Part shown: piece by piece, positions 27,760 through 35,560 of the stretch
Layout: each line of letters opens with the position of its first letter
Position numbering within the stretch: the first letter of the stretch is position 1
Origin: Marispirochaeta sp.
GTDB taxonomy: Bacteria > Spirochaetota > Spirochaetia > JC444 > Marispirochaetaceae
Reading direction: 5' to 3'
Length of the DNA: 64,000 nt
Assembly (NCBI RefSeq): GCF_963668165.1
Contig: NZ_OY764211.1
Location: 62,001 to 126,000 of the forward strand
Notes under the pieces: model-generated
What the model saw: the letters and a program-made list of their open reading frames with translations, nothing else
What the model was told of the DNA's origin: nothing
Database searches by the model: none
Position numbers and translations under genes: made by a program

Positions 27760-28752
27760 CTAGAATCCGAAGCTGTCGACGTTTTCTTTTGTAATATCGG
27801 CCATTGCATCGACCTTAATTACATCGCCGCTGACCTCGATGGATCCTATCCCCTCGATCTCCGTGAGATCCGACAGTTTTCCGCCGTCAAGCATGTATTT
27901 GGCAACATAGGTAAGAGAATAGCCCGCATCCTTGGGGTCCCAAAGAACACCGTGGCTCATTGAACCGTCTTTCAGATACGGTGCGGCATGCCCGGGGATG
28001 ACTGTTCCGACCACAGCTACTTTTCCTGCAAGACCCTTCTCTTTCAGCGCCTGGGCTGCACCCGGAGGTCCGAGGCTGCCGAAGCCGACGATACCCTTGA
28101 GGTCGGGATAGGTTTTTAACAGTTCAAGAGTTTTCTGTTTCGAGAGTTCCTGATCTTCTCCGCAGGGGATCCGGCCTGTGACCAGTTCGAGACCGGGATA
28201 TTTGGCCTTGGCATATTTTATGCCCTCGTCGGCCCAGAGATTGTGAAGAGGTACGGTAAGCCCTCCCACAAAGATGGCATACTGGCCCTCGGCTCCCATG
28301 TTTTCCACCAGTTTGTCCCAGGTGTGCTGGCCGAACTGGATATTGTCGATCAGCTCTATGTCGACATCCTTGCCGGCCTGGTCGGGAGACTCATGGGTGA
28401 GAATCAGGATTCCTTTTTCCCGGGCTTTCTTGAAAACCGGTTCCAGGGCAGTTGCATCATTCGGGGTAATGCAGATCGCGTCCACTCCCTTGCTGATCAG
28501 GTCTTCAACCATCTTGACCTGTTGAGCGGGATCTGCATCAGACGGCCCGATTTGATATGAGTTTACACCAAGATCCTTGCCAGCCTGAATAACTCCCTCT
28601 TCCAGGCGGTTAAACCAGGGAATCCCCGTGATTTTTACCACGGTTACGATTTCGTATTCATCCGCTCTCCCATTTTCTTTCTGCCCTGCGGCAAAAAGAA
28701 TACCGGGAAGCAGCATGAAAACGATAAGACCGGCGACAAACGCTTTTTTCAT
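27760..28752 (-). CDS. Periplasmic sugar-binding protein, RhaS/LsrB-like
   Basis: 330 residues with a signal peptide ending near LFAAG and no lipobox cysteine, so probably soluble in the periplasm. The fold is the type I (ribose-binding) family, closest in pattern to RhaS and LsrB: VEDLISKGVDAICITPND, HGVLWDPKDAGYS and the C-terminal IEGIGSIEVSGD...ITKENVDSFGF. The Asp-Gln pair that LsrB uses for AI-2 reads Leu-His in my alignment (TVPLHNLW), which favours a sugar such as rhamnose. A strong AAGGAGGAG ribosome site precedes the ATG. It follows the aldolase gene by 22 bases. Confidence 0.88.
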   Translation of the reverse strand: MKKAFVAGLIVFMLLPGILFAAGQKENGRADEYEIVTVVKITGIPWFNRLEEGVIQAGKDLGVNSYQIGPSDADPAQQVKMVEDLISKGVDAICITPNDATALEPVFKKAREKGILILTHESPDQAGKDVDIELIDNIQFGQHTWDKLVENMGAEGQYAIFVGGLTVPLHNLWADEGIKYAKAKYPGLELVTGRIPCGEDQELSKQKTLELLKTYPDLKGIVGFGSLGPPGAAQALKEKGLAGKVAVVGTVIPGHAAPYLKDGSMSHGVLWDPKDAGYSLTYVAKYMLDGGKLSDLTEIEGIGSIEVSGDVIKVDAMADITKENVDSFGF

Positions 28753-28774
28753 AACTCCTCCTTATTCTGCGTTT

Positions 28775-29437
28775 TTATTTATCCTGCCCGTATTCATTTC
28801 TGGCAAAATACTGCATAGCCGCTATGTCTTCATCGGAAATGACATGGGGCGTGCCGATAGATTTTGCCAGAATATAAATCTGGGCTGTTTTTTCAACAAC
28901 ATGACAGATCTTCAATGCTCCCTCTACATCAGAACCGATGCAGACGGTACCGTGGTTTGGAATCAGAACGGCATTTCTTTCGCCGATTGCTTTTGCCACA
29001 TTGGCCGCCAGTTCCGGTGTTCCGGGAAGCGAATATTCGGCGCAAATAACCTTGTCGCCCACGATTTGAACGAAGTCTTCACTGATACCTGGAATTTCCT
29101 GAAGGGTTACAGCGAAGGCGCTCGAATAGATCGGATGTGTATGAATAACGGCGTTTATATCCTGTCGTATATTCATAATCGAAATATGAAGACCGTATTC
29201 TATCGAAGGTTTTCGCTTGCCCCAGACTATTTCTTTATTCCTGTTCATCACTACTATATCTTCAGGTGTAATGGTTTCGTAAGGCATTCCACTCGGCTTG
29301 ATATAGATAAGCCCGGTCTCGCTATCGCGTACACTGATGTTACCCCACGTGCCGACGGTAAGACCCCGTCGGACCATCTCCATTCCTCCATCAACAACCT
29401 GCTGCAGGAGGTCGAAGCGAACCTGCCCAATATTCAT
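28775..29437 (-). CDS. Class II aldolase, fuculose/rhamnulose-1-phosphate aldolase type
   Basis: 220 residues, the size of FucA rather than of E. coli RhaD. Zinc-binding histidines appear in VIHTHPIYSSAFA, with the third in the LIPNHGTVCIGSD stretch; GTWGNISVRD near residue 30 is the phosphate-binding loop and the catalytic Glu is in KPSIEYGLH. It splits a ketose-1-phosphate into dihydroxyacetone phosphate and lactaldehyde. First gene of the operon, with GGAGGA before the ATG, and divergent from the DeoR regulator. With the kinase it forms a phosphorylating L-sugar pathway. Confidence 0.87.
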   Translation of the reverse strand: MNIGQVRFDLLQQVVDGGMEMVRRGLTVGTWGNISVRDSETGLIYIKPSGMPYETITPEDIVVMNRNKEIVWGKRKPSIEYGLHISIMNIRQDINAVIHTHPIYSSAFAVTLQEIPGISEDFVQIVGDKVICAEYSLPGTPELAANVAKAIGERNAVLIPNHGTVCIGSDVEGALKICHVVEKTAQIYILAKSIGTPHVISDEDIAAMQYFARNEYGQDK

Positions 29438-29618
29438 AAATCCTCCGAATATAAAATGTTAAAAAAATAACTTATGATGTGAATAGTAGAACGGTAAATA
29501 GTGGCTGTCAAGAAAAATATTCTAATATTGTTAGAAATTGTGAATAATTATTATATCAGGCGTTAAAAATATAACATTCATCTTTTCTTTTATTTTCTTT
29601 TGAATTATAATTAGCGGC
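29438..29618. promoter_or_regulatory. Divergent promoter region with two near-identical operator-like sites
   Basis: Between aldolase and deoR two copies of a dyad occur: GTTAAAAAAATAAC at 29458-29471 and GTTAAAAATATAAC at 29562-29575, differing at one base. Their starts are 104 bases apart, close to ten helical turns, which would suit looping by a DeoR-type repressor. The region is AT-rich, and AT-rich dyads can arise by chance, so this is a suggestion. Confidence 0.5.
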
Positions 29619-30383
29619 ATGGATAACATTGAGCGTCGCAAAAATATGATTCTTTATTTACAGGAACACCATTCCGCCACAATCCAGGCGCTTGCTGATG
29701 CTTTTTCTGTTTCGCATATGACTATTCGCCGGGATATGGAAAAACTGGCGAAGGAAGCGCCAATTAAAATCATTCATGGCGGGGTTATTTACCAGGACTC
29801 CAGCCTGGCGGAACACTACACAATGACACATGCGCGGAGTCATATGATCGATGAAAAAAAGAGAATAGCGAAAAAAGCTGCTGAGCTGATAGAGCCCGAT
29901 GACATCATCGTAATAGATGCAGGATCGACAGGCGAACTGATCGCGCGTTACCTCCCCCGGGATTACCATATTACTGTTATTTGTTATGCCCTTAATATTG
30001 CGTCCGAGGTCAGCAGACGTTCAAACTGCACACTGATTCTATCCGGCGGTCTGTATCATGAAAGCTCCATGGTTTTTGAAAGCGATGAGGGATTGGAACT
30101 GATAAGAAGAAACAGGGCTAAGAAAGCATTCGTAACCGCTAGTGGAATAAGTAAGAAGCTGGGAATAACCTGTTCCAACTTTTTTGAAAGAACAACCAAA
30201 AGAATTGCTCTTGAATCTTCTCTTACAGGGATACTGGTTGCCGATTCATCAAAGTTCGGTGAAATACAGACTGGCCATTTCTCCGATTTAGAGGATTTTG
30301 ATATCATTATCACCGATACAGGTTTACCCGAAGAGTTTTACCAGGAGATCAGAGATAAGGGTAAAAAACTGTTTGTAGTATAG
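29619..30383 (+). CDS. DeoR-family sugar regulator
   Basis: 254 residues. The N-terminal winged helix (ALADAFSVSHMTIRRDMEKL, residues 20-40) is the DeoR signature. The rest is the sugar-phosphate-binding domain with DDIIVIDAGSTGELIARYL near 95 and VADSSKFG near 207. DeoR proteins usually repress sugar operons until a phosphorylated intermediate builds up, here perhaps the kinase product. It is divergent from the aldolase-transporter operon and shares the gap with paired dyads. Confidence 0.93.
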   Translation: MDNIERRKNMILYLQEHHSATIQALADAFSVSHMTIRRDMEKLAKEAPIKIIHGGVIYQDSSLAEHYTMTHARSHMIDEKKRIAKKAAELIEPDDIIVIDAGSTGELIARYLPRDYHITVICYALNIASEVSRRSNCTLILSGGLYHESSMVFESDEGLELIRRNRAKKAFVTASGISKKLGITCSNFFERTTKRIALESSLTGILVADSSKFGEIQTGHFSDLEDFDIIITDTGLPEEFYQEIRDKGKKLFVV

Positions 30384-30428
30384 AAGCCTGAAAATGCGGT
30401 TTTTCCCGAAGGATGAGTATCCACTCTT

Positions 30429-30767
30429 TTATACGCTTATCAGCTTTTTCCCGCTTTGCAGTATCTCCGTCAGCGGTTCTCCCCAGTATTTTACTTCCAC
30501 ACCCAGATTTTCCAGCAGTTCTGTTACACCCAGCTGGTCGGCACAAGCCTTACAGGCGGAGACCTGCACTTTTTGATCTACCAGGGTGGCGATTCCCTTG
30601 CGAATGTTTTCATTCTTCGCACTTAGTTCGGCCGTCGCTCCCCAGATAATAACAGTAACCTTTTTCCACCAGCCATTTTTAAGAGAATTCCCGGCATACA
30701 TAAAAACCATTTTTTCGGCGGTTACTGGATCAGCGCTGGTCCAGAGAATGTAGAGCTCCTTATCCAT
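30429..30767 (-). CDS. DsrE-family small protein
   Basis: 112 residues. The N-terminus LYILWTSADPVTAEKMVFMYAG and the CKACADQLGV cysteine pair fit DsrE/DsrF-like proteins, some of which carry sulfur. The ending EVKYWGEPLTEILQSGKKLISV completes the fold. It is 72 bases downstream of the HAD gene. A TATAAT box is visible in that gap on the minus strand, so it could have its own promoter or be read from the thiamine operon. A link with thiamine sulfur chemistry is tempting but unproven. Confidence 0.75.
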   Translation of the reverse strand: MDKELYILWTSADPVTAEKMVFMYAGNSLKNGWWKKVTVIIWGATAELSAKNENIRKGIATLVDQKVQVSACKACADQLGVTELLENLGVEVKYWGEPLTEILQSGKKLISV

Positions 30768-30839
30768 TTTGGATCTCCTCCTTATTTGCCTATTATGTAA
30801 GGATTATAGCAGACTCCAACATTATCAGGGATTCATTGT

Positions 30840-31583
30840 TTATCGCAATAATCCTGTTAATTCTCCTGGTTCCTCGACGATTATGGTCTCATCAGTAAAA
30901 TCCTCTCGTCCCCCGGCTCCGCCCAGGACGGCGCAGAACATGGCCCCTGCCGACCGGGCCGTAGCCTGGTCGACAGGGGAGTCTCCAATAAACAGAATGT
31001 TCCGGACCGGGATTCCGGTGAACCTTGAGAACTCCAGCACGCACCATGGGTCTGGTTTAGGCCGCAGGGCTTCATCGCCGAAGGAAAAATAGCTGAAGAA
31101 CGGTTCAAGACCATGGGGAGCAAGCTCCTTGAGGGCCGATTCCCTGCTGTCCGAGGTAGCAAGTCCCTGGGGAATCCCCCGTTGTGAGGCTTCCTCCAGG
31201 GCTTCGCGGACACCATTTTTTACGGGAACGGTACTATTGTCGTCCGATATAATCCGGTTCAGATGCCTGCGTACAAGCCTGAGGAACCTGTCCTGCCCGG
31301 GCACCGGACCAAAAACCCCAAGGGCATTTGCCAGGGCCTCGCAGATGGAGGCCTCTGTACCGCCTGCCAGTTCTCCGTGGGGATCGACTCTGCCCTTATT
31401 GACGCCGATAGCGGTAAGTCCGCTCTCTATGGCATCCCGGCGAAGCTCCTCCGGAATCTCAAGCTCCAGGCACAGGGTCTCCAGAAGGGACCGTTCCCGG
31501 CGTATCCAGAGGCTGAAGTTGTCCAGTAGTGTCCCGTCCTTGTCCCACAGAAGGGCCCTGATTCTGCCGCGTATTTCTGTCAT
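30840..31583 (-). CDS. HAD-family phosphatase of the thiamine operon
   Basis: 247 residues. The catalytic motif is WDKDGTLLDNF at 14-24, with the second Asp as general acid; LATSDSR, KPDPWCVLEF and FIGDSPVDQATARSAG supply the other HAD motifs. A helical cap lies between motifs I and II. Its start overlaps the thiE stop as ATGA, so it belongs to the operon. A phosphatase for thiamine monophosphate or for HMP or HET phosphates is plausible from context; no thiL is seen in this window. The substrate is not readable from the sequence. Confidence 0.88.
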   Translation of the reverse strand: MTEIRGRIRALLWDKDGTLLDNFSLWIRRERSLLETLCLELEIPEELRRDAIESGLTAIGVNKGRVDPHGELAGGTEASICEALANALGVFGPVPGQDRFLRLVRRHLNRIISDDNSTVPVKNGVREALEEASQRGIPQGLATSDSRESALKELAPHGLEPFFSYFSFGDEALRPKPDPWCVLEFSRFTGIPVRNILFIGDSPVDQATARSAGAMFCAVLGGAGGREDFTDETIIVEEPGELTGLLR

Positions 31584-32224
31584 TTCTGTGTTCCCCTGCT
31601 TGTTTGTACAGCGGCAAGGATTTCCGTTGCCGCCGCCCCTGGGTCCGGAGCCCTCCAGACCGCAGAGACGACCGCTACCCCTGCACAGCCGGCGCGGATA
31701 AGACCGGGGGTGTTACCGGCCGTGATGCCGCCGATTGCGATAACAGGCAGTCTGCTCTTCGTAAGCAGCAAGGATACACCATCGCTGCCGACGCTGGAAT
31801 AGTCTTTTTTTGTTTCCGTGGGAAAGGCGCCGATGCCAAGATAATCCGCGCCGTCAGCTTCTGCCCGTGCAATCTCTTCCGGCCTTGATACAGATACCCC
31901 GAAAATCCTCCCCTGCGGCCAGAGCCGCTTTACCGCATCCAGGGGAAGATCCTTCTGGCCCAGATGCAGACCGTCTGCACCGACGGCCATGGCAAGATCG
32001 AGGCGGTCGTCGACAAGCAGGGGAACCCCGAAGCGGCGGCACAGGGCCGCCACCTCCAGTGCCTGCAGGTAGATTTCTCTGTCGCTGAAACGGCCGCTTT
32101 TTTCCCGGTACTGGATCATTGTCGCGCCTGCTGTTAATACTGCTTCGATAGTGGGGAGGAACTCATCCTCCGGCCGGAAGCCGGAATCTGTAACCAGGCA
32201 GAAGCTCAACTCATCCCTGTGCAT
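31580..32224 (-). CDS. thiE: Thiamine-phosphate synthase
   Basis: Joins HMP pyrophosphate and HET phosphate to make thiamine monophosphate. 214 residues from the Met at 32224, which overlaps the thiM stop slightly; the longer reading to 32281 adds unrelated residues. Family motifs: IQYREKSG near 35, LLVDDRLDLAMAVGADGLHLGQKDLP (in part: DDRLDLAMAVGADGLHLGQ) and GIGAFPTETKKD, with AIGGITAGN for phosphate binding. Upstream thiM supplies HET phosphate and thiD HMP pyrophosphate, so the operon contains both branches that feed this enzyme. Confidence 0.95.
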   Translation of the reverse strand: MHRDELSFCLVTDSGFRPEDEFLPTIEAVLTAGATMIQYREKSGRFSDREIYLQALEVAALCRRFGVPLLVDDRLDLAMAVGADGLHLGQKDLPLDAVKRLWPQGRIFGVSVSRPEEIARAEADGADYLGIGAFPTETKKDYSSVGSDGVSLLLTKSRLPVIAIGGITAGNTPGLIRAGCAGVAVVSAVWRAPDPGAAATEILAAVQTSRGTQK

Positions 32225-33047
32225 GGCGTACTCTCCCTGTAAGGTCAATCGAGGCGGTCTCCAGCAGGTTGGCAGCGTCAATCAACCGGGTACGGAAGGT
32301 TCCGCTGCCTTCACTTCTGCCCAGGCTTTCTACCGCCTTTTCTCCAGCCAGGTTCATGGCCAGAATACCCAACAGAGCGGCTTCCAGCTTTGAGTCAAGG
32401 ACGGCGGCAAAGCAGCCGAGGACCGAGGCGCTCATGCAGCCGGTGCCGGTAATGCGACCCATCATGGCGGAACCTCCTTGTATGCGAAAAGTCTCCTTGC
32501 CGTTGGAGACATAATCCGTAACTCCTGTGGCTGTAACGACGGCGCTGCTCTCGTCCGCCAGTCTGCGGGTAACATCCCCAATATCGTGACTGACGTCGGA
32601 GTCAACCCCTTTCTGCTGTACTTTTTCTCCAGCGAGGAACATGATCTCCGCTGCGTTGCCTTTAACGATATCCGGCTGAACCTGCGCTAGAATTCGCCTG
32701 GAAGCTGTGCGGCGGGATGCCGTGGCCCCGGCCCCTACCGGATCAAACACAACCGGTATCCCCCGGGCTTTTGCCTTTTCCCCGACGCTTATCATGGTTT
32801 CAATACTTTCCGGGGTAAGTACACCCATGTTCAGAACCAGGGCGCCGGCGTGCTCTACCATTTCCAGGGCGTCGTCGCCCCAGTCGGCCATAACCGGAGC
32901 CGCGCCGAAGGCGAGGGTAATATTGGCGCAGTCGTTGACGGTTACCATGTTTGTAATGTGATGAATCAGGGGAGCCCTGTTCTTTATTGCCTCCAGGGCG
33001 AGGGCAATTCTGGTGTTGTCTATTTGCGTGTCTGTTTTTTTGTCCAT
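32211..33047 (-). CDS. thiM: Hydroxyethylthiazole kinase
   Basis: Salvages the thiazole moiety by phosphorylating it. 278 residues from the ATG at 33047, which gives the normal N-terminus before IKNRAPLIHHITNMVTVNDCANI (in part: HHITNMVTVNDCANITLAFG); the reading frame upstream to 33236 lies inside cytX and is not part of the gene. Other motifs: VFDPVGAGAT, KGNAAEIMFLAG, and the anion hole with catalytic Cys in GRITGTGCMSASVLG. Overlaps both neighbours, so translation is coupled in this tight operon. Confidence 0.96.
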   Translation of the reverse strand: MDKKTDTQIDNTRIALALEAIKNRAPLIHHITNMVTVNDCANITLAFGAAPVMADWGDDALEMVEHAGALVLNMGVLTPESIETMISVGEKAKARGIPVVFDPVGAGATASRRTASRRILAQVQPDIVKGNAAEIMFLAGEKVQQKGVDSDVSHDIGDVTRRLADESSAVVTATGVTDYVSNGKETFRIQGGSAMMGRITGTGCMSASVLGCFAAVLDSKLEAALLGILAMNLAGEKAVESLGRSEGSGTFRTRLIDAANLLETASIDLTGRVRHAQG

Positions 33048-34264
33048 ATCATGAATCCTTTGTAAAGCAGGTAATAGGCGATCATGGAAATACCAAGGGC
33101 GGGTACGGAAACACCCAGAGGTGTGCCGCCAGGCAGCAGCAGGTAGTAACTCACCAGGCCGAGAGCCCAGGCAACAAAGCCAAGGCCGATTTCCGGGACC
33201 GTTGGCATTGACCCGGCAAAAAAGAGCCGGCGGCAAAAGATTACTCCAAAGAACGGCGCAAAGACTGAGCCCAGAGCGTAGAGAAAATGCTCGTACCAGC
33301 CGCCTGGAGCGGCAAGGGCAAGAATGAGTCCCAATCCGCCCATAAACAGGGGTGTTGACCGCTGTCCCAGGCGGGGGAATACCAGCCTGATTGAGACCCC
33401 GGCGGAGTGAACATCAAGAAACCCGGTTGTTACGGTAGACAGGAGGACCACAAATGCGGCCCCCGGACCGAGGCCGGCAAGGAGCATGCTGGCTACGGGG
33501 CCGGCTTCCGGGAGTTTCCGGATAGACAGCAGTCCAACCAGATACATGAAACAACTGCCGATAAAATAGCCCGCCGCGGCTAATCCGACCCCGCTGCGGC
33601 CCCTGCGGGCGTTTCTGGTATAGTCTCCCACCAGGGGAAGCCACGACAGAGGCATTATTACAGACAGCTCCAGCATGCTGCCGAAAGAGGGGCCTTCCGC
33701 TTCCGCCGGAACCGGACCTTCGGGAAGCATCAGCAGCCGCACTGCCCATACTACAGAAAGAACAAAGAGCAGAACCACGGCTGCGATATTCAGGTTGCGC
33801 ATTCCGCGGAAACCGGCGGCGGTCCAGACAAGGAGCAGAAGTCCTGTGATAAACCTGGCCCAGGGAAGACTGATGCGCCAGCCCACTGCGAAGGCGGCTG
33901 CGTTCAAACCTTCGGCTCCCGCCAGAATCATGACGGCGGTCCATCCGACAAGCTGCAGGGCGTTGACCAGAGCAAAGATGCGTACCCCCGGGCCGCCGAG
34001 GGTCGAATCAGCTATAGCTATGGCGTCCTTGTTTTCCTTCCAGGATATCCAGCCCACCAGGAAAAAGGCGGCTGCTCCGACAAGATGCCCTGCAATTATG
34101 GCAATAACCGCAGTTCCAATGGCCATGGAACTGAAGAGGGCTCCGGTCATTATCTCCGCCAGAGATACCGCGGCGCCGAACCAGAGCACCCCCAGATGCA
34201 GGGGAGAAAGTGCGGGAAAAGTAGCGCTGTTTGCGCTGTTTTGAAGAGACTTCTGTTCTGTCAT
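33020..34264 (-). CDS. cytX: CytX-type hydroxymethylpyrimidine transporter
   Basis: 414 residues, about twelve membrane helices, nucleobase:cation symporter-1 family. Motifs include GVLWFGAAVSLAEIMTGALF near residue 28 and LSVIMPLSWLPLVGDYTRNA near 200. CytX is the member found behind TPP riboswitches and is thought to import the thiamine pyrimidine. Starts in an ATGA overlap with thiD. With ThiD and ThiM, it shows that the operon recycles thiamine building blocks from outside; no thiC or thiG is in the window. Confidence 0.93.
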   Translation of the reverse strand: MTEQKSLQNSANSATFPALSPLHLGVLWFGAAVSLAEIMTGALFSSMAIGTAVIAIIAGHLVGAAAFFLVGWISWKENKDAIAIADSTLGGPGVRIFALVNALQLVGWTAVMILAGAEGLNAAAFAVGWRISLPWARFITGLLLLVWTAAGFRGMRNLNIAAVVLLFVLSVVWAVRLLMLPEGPVPAEAEGPSFGSMLELSVIMPLSWLPLVGDYTRNARRGRSGVGLAAAGYFIGSCFMYLVGLLSIRKLPEAGPVASMLLAGLGPGAAFVVLLSTVTTGFLDVHSAGVSIRLVFPRLGQRSTPLFMGGLGLILALAAPGGWYEHFLYALGSVFAPFFGVIFCRRLFFAGSMPTVPEIGLGFVAWALGLVSYYLLLPGGTPLGVSVPALGISMIAYYLLYKGFMIWTKKQTRK

Positions 34265-35076
34265 GGTTCAAGCTCCTCTCCGCCGTAGAGGCTGTAAAAA
34301 TGGTGAATGGGACCGCAGCCGCCGCCTATGGCCAATCCGTGGGCGATCCCCTCGTTAATGTACGCCTTTGCCCAGGTGACCGACTGTTCCAGGCCAAAAC
34401 CGCGGGCAAGCAGGGCTGCCAGAGCACTGGAGAGGGAGCAGCCGGTACCATGGGTGTGGCGGGCCTCAAGCCGGGGGGCTGTGTAGTGCCGGGTGCCGTG
34501 ACGGTCCACCAGGATGTCTGTTGAACTGTCGGAATTATCCGAATGGCCTCCCTTTATGAGAACGGCCCCTGCACCCAGTTCAAGGATGCGGCGGGCAGCT
34601 TTTTCCAGGACCGCTGTATCAGCGGATTCAATTTCCAGACCGGAGAGGCTCTCGGCTTCCGGCAGGTTCGGCGTAACCAGGTCCGCCAGGGGCAGCAGCT
34701 TATTTTTAAGGCTTTCTTCGGCATCCGGGGCAAGCAACCGGTGTCCCGACTTGGCGACCATTACCGGGTCCAGGACTGTAACAGGCGGCTTCCAGCGGCG
34801 CAGAGCCTCGGCAACTTCGCTGATGATTCTTGAGTCGGCAAGCATACCGATCTTGACGGCGTCAACCCGGATGTCCGAAAAGACTGCGTCGATCTGGGCT
34901 GTAACGATTTCCGGGTCCAGTACCCGGACTGCGTTGACTCCCCGGGTGTTCTGGGCGGTAACGGCGGTAATCACCGTCATGCCGTAGACGCCGTTGGCGG
35001 CAAAGGCCTTCAGATCGGCCTGTATGCCTGCGCCTCCCGAGGAATCACTTCCTGCGATTGAGAGAACGTTGTACAT
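34261..35076 (-). CDS. thiD: Hydroxymethylpyrimidine (phosphate) kinase
   Basis: Phosphorylates HMP twice to HMP pyrophosphate. 271 residues from the ATG at 35076, which has AAGGAG ahead of it; an upstream Met at 35103 lies before this ribosome site. The N-terminal SIAGSDSSGGAGIQADLKAF, the middle DPVMVAKSGHRLL and the catalytic HGTGCSLSSALAALL are all intact. First gene of the riboswitch-controlled operon. Confidence 0.96.
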   Translation of the reverse strand: MYNVLSIAGSDSSGGAGIQADLKAFAANGVYGMTVITAVTAQNTRGVNAVRVLDPEIVTAQIDAVFSDIRVDAVKIGMLADSRIISEVAEALRRWKPPVTVLDPVMVAKSGHRLLAPDAEESLKNKLLPLADLVTPNLPEAESLSGLEIESADTAVLEKAARRILELGAGAVLIKGGHSDNSDSSTDILVDRHGTRHYTAPRLEARHTHGTGCSLSSALAALLARGFGLEQSVTWAKAYINEGIAHGLAIGGGCGPIHHFYSLYGGEELEP

Positions 35077-35190
35077 GGGATCTCCTTTCCGAAACCCGTA
35101 CAAGCCATTGAGCTTTCGGGTTTCCTGAGTATTTGTGAGATCCGGGTGGGTAGGTATGTATGATTGGATGATGGAAGGATCAACCTCACG

Positions 35191-35283
35191 CTTTCCTACG
35201 CCGGTATTATCCGGATCAGGTTCGTGGGTCGGGGACTTTCAGGGCCCCCCTCTCAGCCGGCCAATTCCGGCACCCCAAGGTGT
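35191..35283 (-). promoter_or_regulatory. TPP riboswitch (THI box)
   Basis: Read on the minus strand, the element begins with CCTTGGGGTGCC, contains the CTGAGAGG core, and ends with ACCTGATCCGGATAATACC followed by GGCGTAGGAAAG. These are the conserved TPP-binding arms. It lies between a good promoter and thiD. The region to the thiD start (35077-35190) should hold the expression platform; I do not see a clear terminator with a T-run there, so control of translation is more likely. Confidence 0.97.
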
Positions 35284-35291
35284 ATGAGAAT

Positions 35292-35320
35292 ACGATAACG
35301 GGGAGGGTGGGGAATGTCAA
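35292..35320 (-). promoter_or_regulatory. Promoter of the thiamine operon
   Basis: On the minus strand a consensus TTGACA (35315-35320) is followed after exactly 17 bases by TATCGT (35292-35297). It lies just upstream of the riboswitch, so the transcript should start a few bases before the TPP aptamer. Confidence 0.8.
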
Positions 35321-35369
35321 GAGTGCTGTTTTTTATCGGGATTTGTTTTTATGCGCTTAACTTTTGGGT

Positions 35370-35517
35370 AGTGTCCCAAACCGTGGGGATGAACAATACA
35401 CCGGATTTGAGAATTACCGGGAATCTGGAGAAAGCTCTGCATCGCTCCGTAATTTAGCAGATAAGTCTCTGCCGGCAGGAGTTTTAATCCAGATTCATCC
35501 CCACGGTTCAGGACACT
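35370..35517. repeat. 148-bp element with 24-bp terminal inverted repeats, MITE-like
   Basis: The ends 35370-35393 (starting AGTGTCCCAAACCGTGGGG) and 35494-35517 are inverted copies that differ at two of 24 bases. The interior holds no credible gene, though it contains a second small inverted pair (AATCTGGA and TCCAGATT). I see no clear target-site duplication. It fills most of the 240-base gap between the barrel-protein gene and the thiamine promoter. It looks like a miniature transposable element or an insertion-sequence relic; a long two-sided terminator is the alternative. Confidence 0.6.
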
Positions 35518-35560
35518 GATTCGAGTACTGTGTCTGTTGTACATCCCGCGGTTTGCGGGA

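Noticed and set aside
22696..29437. AI-2 (autoinducer) uptake operon like lsr
   Set aside because: The binding protein resembles LsrB, but the Asp-Gln pair that contacts AI-2 appears as Leu-His. The kinase is rhamnulokinase-like and the regulator is DeoR-type, so a sugar system fits better.
33048..33236. N-terminal 63-residue extension of ThiM
   Set aside because: This part lies within cytX on the same strand in another frame and has no resemblance to ThiM, which starts normally at 33047.
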